A DNA stretch of 31,189 nucleotides from Candidatus Bipolaricaulota bacterium. Lineage in GTDB: Bacteria; Bipolaricaulota; Bipolaricaulia; RBG-16-55-9. The translations under genes were made by a program, and so were the position numbers. Of this stretch, positions 23,454-31,189 are shown piece after piece; the first letter of the stretch is position 1; the number at the start of each line of letters is the position of its first letter. The stretch lies in the NCBI GenBank assembly GCA_018609825.1, contig JAHEOA010000079.1, forward strand, positions 1 through 31,189. Reading direction: 5' to 3'. The notes beneath the pieces were generated by a model. It was not told the DNA's origin. It searched no databases and saw only the letters and a list, made by a program, of their open reading frames with translations.

Positions 23454-23903
23454 GTGTCCGATGCATTTCCCATGTCCAGCGAATTGCGGCTCACGCCCCA
23501 GCGAGCAGCCATCTTGCGAGCCATCGATCGGGCCGATCGTCACCTGACGGCGCCCGAGGTCTACGACCGCGTCCGCGGGGACCTGCCCGATATCGCCCAC
23601 GCGACGATCTACAACGGCTTGGCCTATCTCCGTGACCACGGCTTCGTCCAAGAGGTACATCTCCACGAGGGACCCGCGCTCTACGATCGACGGACCGACC
23701 GACACGACCACCTTGTCTGTCGATGCTGCGGGCGCGTGACGGATTATCGCCTCTCCGAGGTCGAGGCGGCCACCGAGCGGGTCGCCCACGACACGGGATT
23801 TGCCATCGAGCGGTTCCAAGCGATCTTCGAAGGCGTCTGTCCGGACTGTCAGGCGAGGCCCCAGACCGGCAGACGCGGGACACGCAATCGACACTCATCC
23901 TAA
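23454..23903 (+). CDS. perR: Fur-family peroxide regulator, PerR type
   Basis: 149 residues from a GTG at 23454; an ATG at 23472 (MSSELRLTPQRAAIL) is the alternative start. Winged-helix DNA-binding part: RLTPQRAAILRAI ... HLTAPEVYDRV ... HATIYNGLAYLRDHGFV. Two CxxC pairs (CRCC in HDHLVCRCCGRVTDY and CPDC near the end) make the structural zinc site. The five regulatory ligands of B. subtilis PerR have counterparts: His in HLTAPE, Asp in ALYDRR, the two His of RHDHLVC, and Asp in RVTDY. The Asp at the second position separates PerR from Fur, where it is Glu. It represses peroxide-defence genes until metal-catalysed His oxidation. A catalase gene 34 nt downstream supports this. Confidence 0.87.
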   Translation: MSDAFPMSSELRLTPQRAAILRAIDRADRHLTAPEVYDRVRGDLPDIAHATIYNGLAYLRDHGFVQEVHLHEGPALYDRRTDRHDHLVCRCCGRVTDYRLSEVEAATERVAHDTGFAIERFQAIFEGVCPDCQARPQTGRRGTRNRHSS

Positions 23904-23917
23904 TCGACACTAATCTT
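23886..23917 (+). repeat. tandem 16-bp direct repeat across the perR stop
   Basis: AATCGACACTCATCCT (23886-23901) is followed directly by AATCGACACTAATCTT (23902-23917), 14 of 16 identical. It spans the perR stop codon and ends 4 nt before the catalase Shine-Dalgarno. Confidence 0.8.
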
Positions 23918-23937
23918 AAACGAAGGAGGACGATGGC

Positions 23938-25440
23938 ATGTCTGATCCGAAAAACCGACACGCCAACGGCGGCTCAGCCACGCCCCACAAGCGCATGACC
24001 AACGCGGCGGGGGTTCCCGTCGGCGACAACCAGAACTCCAAGACGGCCGGCCCGCGTGGTCCCGTCCTGATGGAAGACCATCATTTGATGGAGCGCATGG
24101 CCCACTTCAATCGGGAGCGCATTCCCGAACGGGTGGTCCACGCCAAGGGCGCGGGCGCGTACGGGACGTTCCGTGTGACGAACGACATCAGCGACTACAC
24201 CTGCGCCGACATATTCTCCGAGGTCGGCAAGGAGACGGAGCTGTTCGTTCGCTTCTCCACCGTCGCCGGCGAGAAGGGCTCGGCCGACACCGTGCGGGAT
24301 CCGCGCGGGTTCGCCATGAAGTTCTACACGGACGAGGGGAACTGGGATCTGGTCGGCAACAACACCCCGATCTTCTTCATCCGCGACCCGTTGAAATTCC
24401 AGGACTTCATTCACTCGCAGAAGCGCCACCCGCAGACCGGACGCCGAGATCACACCATGCAGTGGGACTTCTGGAGCCTCAGCCCCGAGTCATTGCACCA
24501 GGTGACGTGGCTGTTCGGCGACCGCGGCCTGCCCGCAACGTTCCGCCACATGAACGGCTACGGGTCGCACACGTTCAGCCTGTGGAACGCGAAGGGCGAG
24601 CGCTACTGGGTCAAGTTCCACGTCAAGACGGATCAGGGGATCAAGGCGCTCACCGAGGATCAGGCCGCCAAGCTCGCGGGGGAGTCCCCCGACTATCACT
24701 TGGCCGATCTGTTCACCGCCATCGAGGAGGGCGAGTATCCGAGCTGGACGTTCTACATCCAGGTCATGCCCGAGCTTGACGCCGAGGGCTATCACCTCAA
24801 TCCCTTCGATCTGACGAAGGTCTGGCCCCACGGCGACTACCCGCTCATCGAGGTCGGCAAGCTGGAGCTGAACCGCAACCCGGAGAACTACTTCGCCGAA
24901 GTTGAACAGGCGGCGTTTGAACCGTCGAACTTGGTGCCCGGCATCGGAGCGTCTCCGGATAAGATGCTTCAGGCCAGGCTGCTGTCATATGCCGACGCGC
25001 ACCGCTATCGCCTCAACGTCAACTACGCCACCATCCCCGTCAACCGCCCGAAAGCGCCCGCAAACACCTATCACCGCGACGGCTTCATGCGCGTGGACGG
25101 CAACTACGGCGCCCAGCCCGTCTACGAACCGAACAGCTTCGGCGGGCCGACGGAAGATCCGAGCGTCGAGGAGCCGCCGTTGCGGTTGAGCGGCGACCCG
25201 GCCGATCGCTACGACCACCGCGAGGGCAACGACGACCACACGCAGGCCGGCGACCTCTATCGGCTCATGACGAGCGAGGAGAAGGACCGACTGGTCGGCA
25301 ATCTGGTGGGTCACATGGCCGAAGTGCCCCAGGAGATCCAGGAGCGCCAGATCGCCCACTTCGCCAAGGCCGACGAAGAGTTCGGTCAGCGCGTGGCCGA
25401 GGGGCTTGGCCTGGACGTCAGCAAGACGGTGGGCGTCTGA
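23938..25440 (+). CDS. katA: monofunctional haem catalase
   Basis: 500 residues, small-subunit (clade 3-like) catalase decomposing hydrogen peroxide to water and oxygen. Distal His68 lies in [14 protein letters not shown], Asn141 in [14 protein letters not shown], and the proximal haem-ligand Tyr351 in [35 protein letters not shown] and [18 protein letters not shown] are classic core segments. No signal peptide. Shine-Dalgarno GAAGGAGG (23922-23929) sits 8 nt before the ATG. It lies 34 nt after perR with no terminator between, so peroxide sensing and detoxification probably share one transcript. It converges on alr with a 12-nt gap. Confidence 0.96.
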   Translation: MSDPKNRHANGGSATPHKRMTNAAGVPVGDNQNSKTAGPRGPVLMEDHHLMERMAHFNRERIPERVVHAKGAGAYGTFRVTNDISDYTCADIFSEVGKETELFVRFSTVAGEKGSADTVRDPRGFAMKFYTDEGNWDLVGNNTPIFFIRDPLKFQDFIHSQKRHPQTGRRDHTMQWDFWSLSPESLHQVTWLFGDRGLPATFRHMNGYGSHTFSLWNAKGERYWVKFHVKTDQGIKALTEDQAAKLAGESPDYHLADLFTAIEEGEYPSWTFYIQVMPELDAEGYHLNPFDLTKVWPHGDYPLIEVGKLELNRNPENYFAEVEQAAFEPSNLVPGIGASPDKMLQARLLSYADAHRYRLNVNYATIPVNRPKAPANTYHRDGFMRVDGNYGAQPVYEPNSFGGPTEDPSVEEPPLRLSGDPADRYDHREGNDDHTQAGDLYRLMTSEEKDRLVGNLVGHMAEVPQEIQERQIAHFAKADEEFGQRVAEGLGLDVSKTVGV

Positions 25441-25452
25441 GCGCGGCTTCGA

Positions 25453-26595
25453 CTAAGCGGATTCGGACCGCTCGAGATAGACCCGGGCCACGCGGGGCGA
25501 GAGCGCAGTCAGGATCACTTCCGTGAACCCCGTGCGCAGCCGGTCGGCGATGGCGTCGGCCGGCTGGTGCCCGTTCAGAATGATCGCCTCGTCGCCGACG
25601 TCCACGCCATCAATGTCCGTAACGTTGACCGTGACCTGGTCCATGGAGATCCCGCCGACGATGGGCGCGCGCTGGCCGTGGATCAAGACCTCGCCGTTGT
25701 TCGCCAAACCGGGCGGCACCCCGTCGGCATAGCCGATCGACAGCGTGGCGATGCGCTCGGTCGACGACGTCGTGTAGCGGCGCCCGTAGCCGATGTCGTA
25801 GCCCGGCGGCAGGTCCTTCACCGACACCACCCACGTCACGAGGTTCATGATCGGCTGGACCGGCTCCGTCCACGCTCGACGGACTTCCGGATAGCCGTAC
25901 ATGAGGATCCCCGTGCGGACCATGTTGCAGTAGTCGCAGGTCACCTCGTCCTCGTATTGGATCAGGCCCGCCGAGTTGGCGATGTGGCGCAGCGGCGGCA
26001 AGAGGTCGGTCGCGTCAAGCTCGGTCAGGACCGCGTTGAACCGCTGGATCTGCCCGCGCGTGTAGGCCTGATCCTCGGGGTCCTCGCTGAAGGAGACGCT
26101 GAAGTGGCTGAAGACGCCTTCGATGCTGAGATGCGGGCACTGCTCGCGCAGGAACCGAACGAAATCGGAGGCCTCGTGGGCGAGCACGCCGTTGCGGCCC
26201 ATCCCCGTGTCGACTTTCACATGGACGGTGACGGTCGTGTCGCGTTCCTCGGCTGCCGTTTCCAGGGCACGGGCCAGCTCATACGTGGAGACCGTCACCG
26301 ACACGTCGGTCTCGACGAGTTCGGCCGCATGATGGGGGTGAGAGGCCGACAGGATGAGCACGGGCGCTTCGATGCCGGCGTGGCGGAGCTCCGTCGCCTC
26401 GTAGAGGTTGGCCACACCCAGATAGTCGACGCTCAATGCTTCGAGCGTTCGGGCGACTTCGACCGCACCGTGTCCGTAGCCGTTGCCCTTGACGGGCACG
26501 AGCAACCGCGTGTCGCCGATGCGGCCTTGCACCGTCCGGATGTTGGTGCGGAGTTGATCGAGGTCGACGCGGGCTTCGGCGAGATGCACGCTCAT
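25453..26595 (-). CDS. alr: alanine racemase
   Basis: 380 residues, PLP-dependent fold-type III. PLP Lys36 is in VPVKGNGYGHGAVEV (the usual VKANAYGHG with two Ala-to-Gly changes). KVDTGMGRNG, the catalytic Tyr270 in YDIGYGRRYTT and the C-terminal GGISMDQVTVNV are all present. It makes D-alanine for peptidoglycan, and ddl 3 kb away joins two D-Ala. The ATG at 26595 has no Shine-Dalgarno; a -10-like TAGCAT ends 9 nt before it, consistent with a leaderless message. Confidence 0.96.
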   Translation of the reverse strand: MSVHLAEARVDLDQLRTNIRTVQGRIGDTRLLVPVKGNGYGHGAVEVARTLEALSVDYLGVANLYEATELRHAGIEAPVLILSASHPHHAAELVETDVSVTVSTYELARALETAAEERDTTVTVHVKVDTGMGRNGVLAHEASDFVRFLREQCPHLSIEGVFSHFSVSFSEDPEDQAYTRGQIQRFNAVLTELDATDLLPPLRHIANSAGLIQYEDEVTCDYCNMVRTGILMYGYPEVRRAWTEPVQPIMNLVTWVVSVKDLPPGYDIGYGRRYTTSSTERIATLSIGYADGVPPGLANNGEVLIHGQRAPIVGGISMDQVTVNVTDIDGVDVGDEAIILNGHQPADAIADRLRTGFTEVILTALSPRVARVYLERSESA

Positions 26596-26604
26596 GGCCT
26601 GAGC

Positions 26605-26633
26605 ATGCTAACGAGCGCAACCGAATGTGACGA
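26605..26633 (-). promoter_or_regulatory. possible near-leaderless promoter of alr
   Basis: Minus strand -35 TCGTCA (26628-26633), a 17-nt spacer, -10 TAGCAT (26605-26610), 9 nt before the ATG. Both hexamers match consensus at four of six positions. Confidence 0.4.
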
Positions 26634-26671
26634 AGGACACTTGGCGGCTTGGGCGAAGACAGTTGGGGAAT

Positions 26672-26809
26672 TCAGGCGACGCGGATGCGCCGAAATCGAC
26701 GCGGGCCGAGCGTCCGTTGCCGCGACGGAATCGTCCTCGCCTGGCGTCGGGCACGCTGCAACTGGCGTTGCATGCGCAGAAGGTGCTGAACCTGCGTTGC
26801 CGTGAACAT
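26672..26809 (-). CDS. possible small basic protein (45 residues)
   Basis: Within the 283-nt gap between coaE and alr, an ATG at 26809 opens MFTATQVQHLLRMQRQLQRA and continues with a strongly Arg-rich tail ending in RRFRRIRVA. A regular helix start followed by a basic tail suggests a nucleic-acid-binding small protein, but short Arg-rich frames arise easily in GC-rich DNA. A GTAAC-TGCG-GTTAC inverted repeat lies just upstream (about 26850-26863). No other gene is seen in the gap. Confidence 0.25.
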   Translation of the reverse strand: MFTATQVQHLLRMQRQLQRARRQARTIPSRQRTLGPRRFRRIRVA

Positions 26810-26878
26810 CCCATACCCAGTCTAGCCAGAACCGAGGTCACATTCTGTAACCGCAGTTACGCGTCGCCTGATCGCGGA

Positions 26879-27477
<599 letters not shown>

Positions 27478-27481
<4 letters not shown>

Positions 27482-28281
27482 GAAGCCAGGTCCTTGTGGG
27501 CCCTCAAGACGAGCGCTTGCCAATCGAGCGTCTTTGAGCGGCCTTCGGCATTGAGCAGATGAACGAGAAACTCGATATTGCCCGCCGGTCCGGTGATCGG
27601 CGAGTGCGTGGCGTCGAGAACGGACAGCTTCAACGCCGTCCGAACGTGCTCGCCCAACGCTCGCAGGAGAGCCTCGTGAACATTGGGGTCTTGGATCACG
27701 CCGCCCCGCTGCACCTGAGCGCGCCCGGCCTCGAACTGAGGCTTCACTAGAGCAACAATGTCTCCCTCGGGCTTGACTATTTTGGTGATCGCGGGAAGCA
27801 CCTTTCGAAGCGAGATGAATGACACATCGACGGTGGCCATATCGACCGGCTCGCCGATCATCTCGAAGGTCAGATAGCGCGCGTTGACGTCCTCCAAGAC
27901 GACGATGCGCTCGTCATTGCGCAGCGACCAGTCGAGCTGCCCCTTGCCAACGTCAACGGCATACACTTTCCGAGCACCGTGCTGGAGAAGACAGTCGGTA
28001 AAGCCGCCCGTGGACGCGCCGACGTCCAGACAGACCGCTCCCTCCACATTCAGCGCGAACGTTTGCAGGGCCTTCTCCAGTTTCAGGCCGCCCTGACTGA
28101 CGTAGCGTGGCTTCTCCGTGAGCTGGATCTGTGCGTCGGGATGGACCAGCGTGGCCGGCTTGTCCACCAGCTGGCCGTCGACGAAGACCTCGCCGGCGCG
28201 GATCGCGCGCTGGGCCGCCGCGCGACTGCGGAAGAAGCCGCATTCGACCAGGGCCAGATCGAGGCGCGCCCGCTGGCTCAC
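27478..28281 (-). CDS. tlyA: TlyA-family rRNA 2'-O-methyltransferase (S4 plus FtsJ-like domains)
   Basis: 267 residues from a GTG at 28281 that overlaps the aminotransferase stop (GTGA). An S4 RNA-binding domain (RLDLALVECGFFRSRAAAQR, about 1-60) is followed by a Rossmann methyltransferase with SAM motif CLDVGASTGGFTDCLL (about 84-99), the VDVGKGQLDWSL loop, VDVSFISLRKVLPAI and VKPQFEAGR. These give the Lys-Asp-Lys-Glu-type catalytic set of the FtsJ family. Characterised TlyA enzymes methylate C1409 of 16S and/or C1920 of 23S rRNA and set capreomycin sensitivity; some homologues are called haemolysins. The rRNA operon starts 2.4 kb away, which may be coincidence. Confidence 0.93.
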
Positions 28282-29489
28282 GCGGCCTGGAGGCGGCTTC
28301 CCGGATAGGCCTCGACGCCGGCCTGCAGAATGCTCATCGCCCGCTTGAGCGACGACTCGTTGAGCACGTAGGCGATGCGGACCTCGTCCTGGCCCATGCC
28401 CGGCGTGGCGTAGAACGCAGCGGCCGGCGCGAACATGACCGTCTCCCCATCAATGTCGAAGTCGCTCAACAGCCAACTGGCGAACTTTTCGGCGTCGTCG
28501 ACCGGCAGCTTGACCATGAAGTAGAAGGCGCCCTGAGGCTTGTGGCAGACGACGTCCGGCATCTCCTGGATCTCTTCATAGAGCAGATCGCGGCGCCGCT
28601 CGAACTCGCGGATGATGTCGTTGACCTCGGCCTGGTGGTCGTCCGACTCCAGAAAGCGGATCAGCCCGAGCTGGCCCAGCGTCGGCGGCGACAGTCGCGC
28701 CTGTGCGAACTTCAAGATGGCGGCCATGACCTCGTCGTTGCGACTGGCGACGGCCCCGATGCGCGCGCCGCAGGCCGAGAACCGCTTGGAGATGCTGTCG
28801 GCCAGGATCGCCCGGTCCCGCAGTTCGTCGAACTCGAGCACGCTCGTGTGGGTCAGCCCGTCGTAGACGAACTCGCGGTAGACCTCGTCGGCAATCAGAA
28901 AGAGATCGTGCTCGACCACGAAGTCCTTCAACATCTCGAGCTCATCCCGAGTGTAGACGCGCCCGGTCGGGTTGCCAGGGTTGCAGAGCAGGACGGCCTG
29001 GGTCCGGGGGGTCACGGCCCGGTCGAGGGCCTCGCGATCCGGGAGGTCGAAGCCCTCCTCCGCGTGCGTGGACAGCGGCGCGACGTTGAGGCCGGCCATC
29101 GCCGCGAACGAGCCGTAGTTGGCGTAGAACGGCTCCGGAATCAACACGTCGTCGCCGGGATCGGTGACCGCCATGAGCGCGAACTGCAGGGCCTCGCTGC
29201 CGCCTGCGGTGATCACCATCTGATCCACGTCGAGGTCGATGTCGTGCTTGGCGTAGTAGTGGGTCAACGCCTCGCGGGCTTCGTCGAGGCCCTGAGAGGG
29301 GCTGTAGGCGAGCACCTTCGGCACGTCGCGGATGCCGTCCAGAAACGCCTTGGGCGTCGGAATGTCGGGCTGGCCGATGTTGAGATGATAGATCGACTTG
29401 CCCGAGCGTTCGGCCTCGTCCGCCAGCGGCTTCAGCTTTCGGATGGGCGAAGGTTGGGTTCCCTGCGCCCGATCGGAGATATGGGCCAT
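28278..29489 (-). CDS. aspartate-type aminotransferase (class I, PLP)
   Basis: 403 residues. N-terminal SIYHLNIGQPDIPTPKAF, YSPSQGLDEAREALTHYY, TAGGSEALQFALMA, substrate-binding CNPGNPTGRVYT (169-180), DEVYREF with Asp201/Tyr204, PLP Lys235 in DSISKRFSACGARIG, and a final Arg in DEVRIAYVLN. This is subgroup I-gamma-like (aspartate or aromatic aminotransferase). GGGAGG sits 6 nt before the ATG. It is first gene of an operon with tlyA and coaE, each joined by 4-nt overlaps. Exact amino-acid specificity is not determinable here. Confidence 0.92.
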   Translation of the reverse strand: MAHISDRAQGTQPSPIRKLKPLADEAERSGKSIYHLNIGQPDIPTPKAFLDGIRDVPKVLAYSPSQGLDEAREALTHYYAKHDIDLDVDQMVITAGGSEALQFALMAVTDPGDDVLIPEPFYANYGSFAAMAGLNVAPLSTHAEEGFDLPDREALDRAVTPRTQAVLLCNPGNPTGRVYTRDELEMLKDFVVEHDLFLIADEVYREFVYDGLTHTSVLEFDELRDRAILADSISKRFSACGARIGAVASRNDEVMAAILKFAQARLSPPTLGQLGLIRFLESDDHQAEVNDIIREFERRRDLLYEEIQEMPDVVCHKPQGAFYFMVKLPVDDAEKFASWLLSDFDIDGETVMFAPAAAFYATPGMGQDEVRIAYVLNESSLKRAMSILQAGVEAYPGSRLQAA

Positions 29490-29521
29490 GGCCTGCCTCC
29501 CTTTGCGTGATCGCTATCGGA

Positions 29522-29550
29522 ATTGTCCGGCGAGGTCAGTAGGGTGTCAA
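29522..29550 (-). promoter_or_regulatory. promoter of the aminotransferase-tlyA-coaE operon
   Basis: Minus strand -35 TTGACA (29545-29550), a 17-nt spacer, -10 GACAAT (29522-29527), in the 83-nt gap after ddl. Confidence 0.65.
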
Positions 29551-29572
29551 GGGCCGCTGTCAGCCGCCCGGC

Positions 29573-30544
29573 CTAGTCAAAGTGGGCCGAGGTCGCCATG
29601 GAAGCGGGGCGGTCGACCGACGACTGCAGCATGAGCTCCACCAGCCGTTCGACGGAGATCCCGTCCGCTTCGGCGGCCTGGGGCAGATCGCTCGTGGCCG
29701 TCATGCCGGGCACGGTGTTGACTTCGAGCACTTGGGGCGTTCCGTCGGGCGTCACGCGCATGTCCACCCGGGAGACGCCGAAGCAGCCGAGCGCCTGATG
29801 GGCCTCCAGGGCGGCCTGTTGAGCTCGGTTTGTGGCGTCCTCGGTCAGGTCCGCCGGCACGATGAACGCCGTCATCCCGGGCGTGTACTTGGCCTCGTAA
29901 TCGTAGAATTCCGTCTTGGCCCGCATCTCCACCAGCGGCAGCGCGCGATCCTCGCCATCGACACGCAGCACCCCCGCCGTGATCTCCCGGCCGTCGATGA
30001 AGCGCTCCGCAAAGAGCTCGCCGTATTCGGCCTGGGTGGCCTGCGCGGCCTCGACCAGTTCCTCGGGAGACGGCACGATGCGCACCCCCAAGCTCGATCC
30101 CTCGCGCACGGGCTTGACGACGCAAGGGTAGCCGATTTCACGGGAGACGCGTGCCTCCCACTCGCTCCAGTCTTGGCTCTCGGGAAGCTCCACGTGGCCG
30201 GGCGTGGCCAGCCCAATCCGACTGAACTCGCGTTTGGACGCCAGCTTATCGATGGCCCAGGCGGACGCCAACGGGCCGGATCCCGTGTAGGGCCGTTCCA
30301 GCAGCTCGAACAGGAGTTGGAGCGTGCCGTCCTCGCCCTTGCCGCCATGGAGACAGTTGAAGACGACGTCGATCTCGCTCAGTTGATCCACCAGTCCGTC
30401 CGGGTCGTCGAGGACGATCGCGTCGGTCGCGTAGCCTTGGGCCGTCAGGGCTTGTTCAACGTTTCGGCCGGACGCCAGCGAGACCTCACGTTCGGCGGAG
30501 AGCCCGCCCATTAGGACGCCGATTCGGGCTTGAGTCAGATCCAT
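29573..30544 (-). CDS. ddl: D-alanine--D-alanine ligase
   Basis: 323 residues, ATP-grasp ligase. N-terminal IGVLMGGLSAEREVSLASG with the catalytic Glu, FNCLHGGKGEDGTLQ, PYTGSGPLASAWAIDKLASK, VVKPVREGSSLGVRIV (ATP-binding Lys and Ser-Leu-Gly loop), and Mg-binding VLEVNTVPGMTATSDLPQAA. It joins two D-Ala for peptidoglycan precursors and pairs functionally with alr. The ATG at 30544 has no Shine-Dalgarno and lies 9 nt after a -10 hexamer. Divergent from the rRNA operon. Confidence 0.96.
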   Translation of the reverse strand: MDLTQARIGVLMGGLSAEREVSLASGRNVEQALTAQGYATDAIVLDDPDGLVDQLSEIDVVFNCLHGGKGEDGTLQLLFELLERPYTGSGPLASAWAIDKLASKREFSRIGLATPGHVELPESQDWSEWEARVSREIGYPCVVKPVREGSSLGVRIVPSPEELVEAAQATQAEYGELFAERFIDGREITAGVLRVDGEDRALPLVEMRAKTEFYDYEAKYTPGMTAFIVPADLTEDATNRAQQAALEAHQALGCFGVSRVDMRVTPDGTPQVLEVNTVPGMTATSDLPQAAEADGISVERLVELMLQSSVDRPASMATSAHFD

Positions 30545-30553
30545 ATCGACCGG

Positions 30554-30582
30554 AGTCTAGACACGCAAAACTCGGATCACAA
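30554..30582 (-). promoter_or_regulatory. near-leaderless promoter of ddl
   Basis: Minus strand -35 TTGTGA (30577-30582), a 17-nt spacer, -10 TAGACT (30554-30559), 9 nt before the ddl ATG. Confidence 0.6.
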
Positions 30583-30612
30583 GGACATGGGGGACCGACG
30601 TTGGGCGATCTC

Positions 30613-30641
30613 TTGACAGGCCCCGAGGGGCTTGCTATACT
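30613..30641 (+). promoter_or_regulatory. rRNA operon promoter
   Basis: -35 TTGACA (30613-30618), a 17-nt spacer, -10 TATACT (30636-30641). The spacer holds the symmetric CCCCGAGGGG. The start point should be near 30648, about 70 nt before mature 16S. Confidence 0.88.
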
Positions 30642-30650
30642 CAGACTCCC

Positions 30651-30678
30651 GCGCTCGAGAAGCGCCTGCTCATTGACA
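30651..30678 (+). promoter_or_regulatory. boxB-boxA-like rRNA antitermination leader
   Basis: A hairpin GCGCT-CGAGA-AGCGC (30651-30665) is followed one base later by TGCTCATTGACA (30667-30678), which matches E. coli rrn boxA TGCTCTTTAACA at 10 of 12 positions. Hairpin then boxA is the E. coli leader order for NusB/S10-dependent antitermination. Confidence 0.65.
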
Positions 30679-30718
30679 AGTGGATAGCGTAGCCAGCGGT
30701 CCGAAGTCCGTTTCATAT

Positions 30719-31189
30719 TCATCAGCGAGTATGATCCCGGCTCAGGATGAACGCTAGCGGTGCGCTTAACACATGCAAGTCGCGCGCGAAAGGTGGATCA
30801 CCTCCGGGTGTGAAGCCGAGTAGAGCGGCGGACGGGTGAGTAACACGTAACCAACCTGCCCTTGCGTCGGGCATAACCCCGGGAAACCGGAGCTAATACC
30901 CGATACGCTTCCTAGCCCACAAGGGCCTGGAAGAAAAGGCGCTTCGGCGTCGCGCAAGGAGGGGGTTGCGGCCTATCAGCTCGTTGGTGGGGTAACGGAC
31001 CACCAAGGCGAAGCCGGGTAGCTGGTCTGAGCGGACGACCAGTCACATGGGAACTGAGACACGGTCCTGACTCCTACGGGAGGCAGCAGTGGGGAATCTT
31101 CGGCAATGGGCGAAAGCCTGACCGAGCGACACCGCGTGGAGGACGAAGCCCTTCGGGGTGTAAACTCCTTTTCGGAGGGACGAATAAGG
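30719..31189 (+). rRNA. rrs: 16S ribosomal RNA, 5' part (runs off the window)
   Basis: Conserved blocks are in order: GAGTATGATCCCGGCTCAG (the 8-27 region), GATGAACGCTAGCGG, ACACATGCAAGTCG, GCGGACGGGTGAGTAACACG, ACTGAGACACGG, ACTCCTACGGGAGGCAGCAG (the 338 region, intact) and AATCTTCGGCAATGGGCG. The 5' end is set by alignment to E. coli position 1 and is uncertain by several bases. Helix 17 region reads GTAAACTCCTTTTCGGAGG before the window ends. The phylum cannot be fixed by eye. Confidence 0.97.

Noticed and set aside
30766..30957. Short frames inside 16S rRNA
   Set aside because: Non-coding rRNA sequence.

Overview
The window is high-GC chromosomal DNA from a bacterium. It is mostly core metabolic and housekeeping genes, with almost no sign of mobile DNA. 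It ends in the first ~470 bases of a 16S rRNA gene, the best handle on identity. The start of that gene, the GC content, the leaderless-looking promoters, the TlyA-type methyltransferase and a double-length PhnE permease suggest a poorly cultured Terrabacteria lineage. Chloroflexota is my first guess and Actinomycetota my second. I cannot fix the phylum without a database.

Layout. 1-935: 3' part of a zinc-finger anti-sigma-like membrane protein. 963-3624 (minus): icd, an MBL-fold hydrolase and a DUF402 protein, joined by two ATGA overlaps. 3784-5720 (plus): an HD-domain phosphohydrolase overlapping a HAD phosphatase. 5893-9409 (plus): a phosphonate/phosphate-type ABC transporter, phnD-phnC-phnE, with a hairpin between phnD and phnC and both permease halves fused. 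9515-11570: a dihydrolipoyl acyltransferase (E2) overlapping lipB, so a lipoylated protein sits beside the enzyme that starts its modification; lipB shows an apparent 1-nt frameshift at its start. 11660-14097: a membrane-anchored VWA-PKD protein and a small chorismate mutase. 14058-14717 (minus): a histidine phosphatase. 14792-15628: decayed gene remnants. 15691-16734: an AI-2E-family membrane protein. 16845-18218: initiator tRNA-Met with promoter and terminator, a small unknown ORF, a frameshifted YbaK-like gene and tRNA-Leu(UAA).

18274-23318 (minus): an S9 peptidase, topA with a consensus promoter and long leader, and an MtnX-like HAD phosphatase. 23410-25440 (plus): a PerR-type regulator and a catalase in one probable operon, with a PerR-box-like operator over the promoter: a compact peroxide-response unit. 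25453-30544 (minus): alr, a possible 45-codon ORF, coaE, tlyA, an aspartate-type aminotransferase and ddl. The two D-alanine enzymes alr and ddl, which supply peptidoglycan, flank an overlapping aminotransferase-tlyA-coaE operon. 30613-31189: rRNA promoter, boxB/boxA-like antitermination leader and the 5' part of 16S rRNA.

The most useful non-obvious signals are: (i) a recurrent promoter arrangement in which the -10 hexamer ends about 8-13 nt before a start codon with no Shine-Dalgarno (leaderless or near-leaderless genes); (ii) three apparent single-base indels in G/C homopolymers (lipB, the 15.3-kb remnant, the YbaK gene), either pseudogenisation or assembly error; (iii) the self-regulated perR-katA unit; (iv) 16S mismatches to the common 27F primer. 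I found no CRISPR array, insertion sequence, phage or defence island, and no clearly new multi-gene system.
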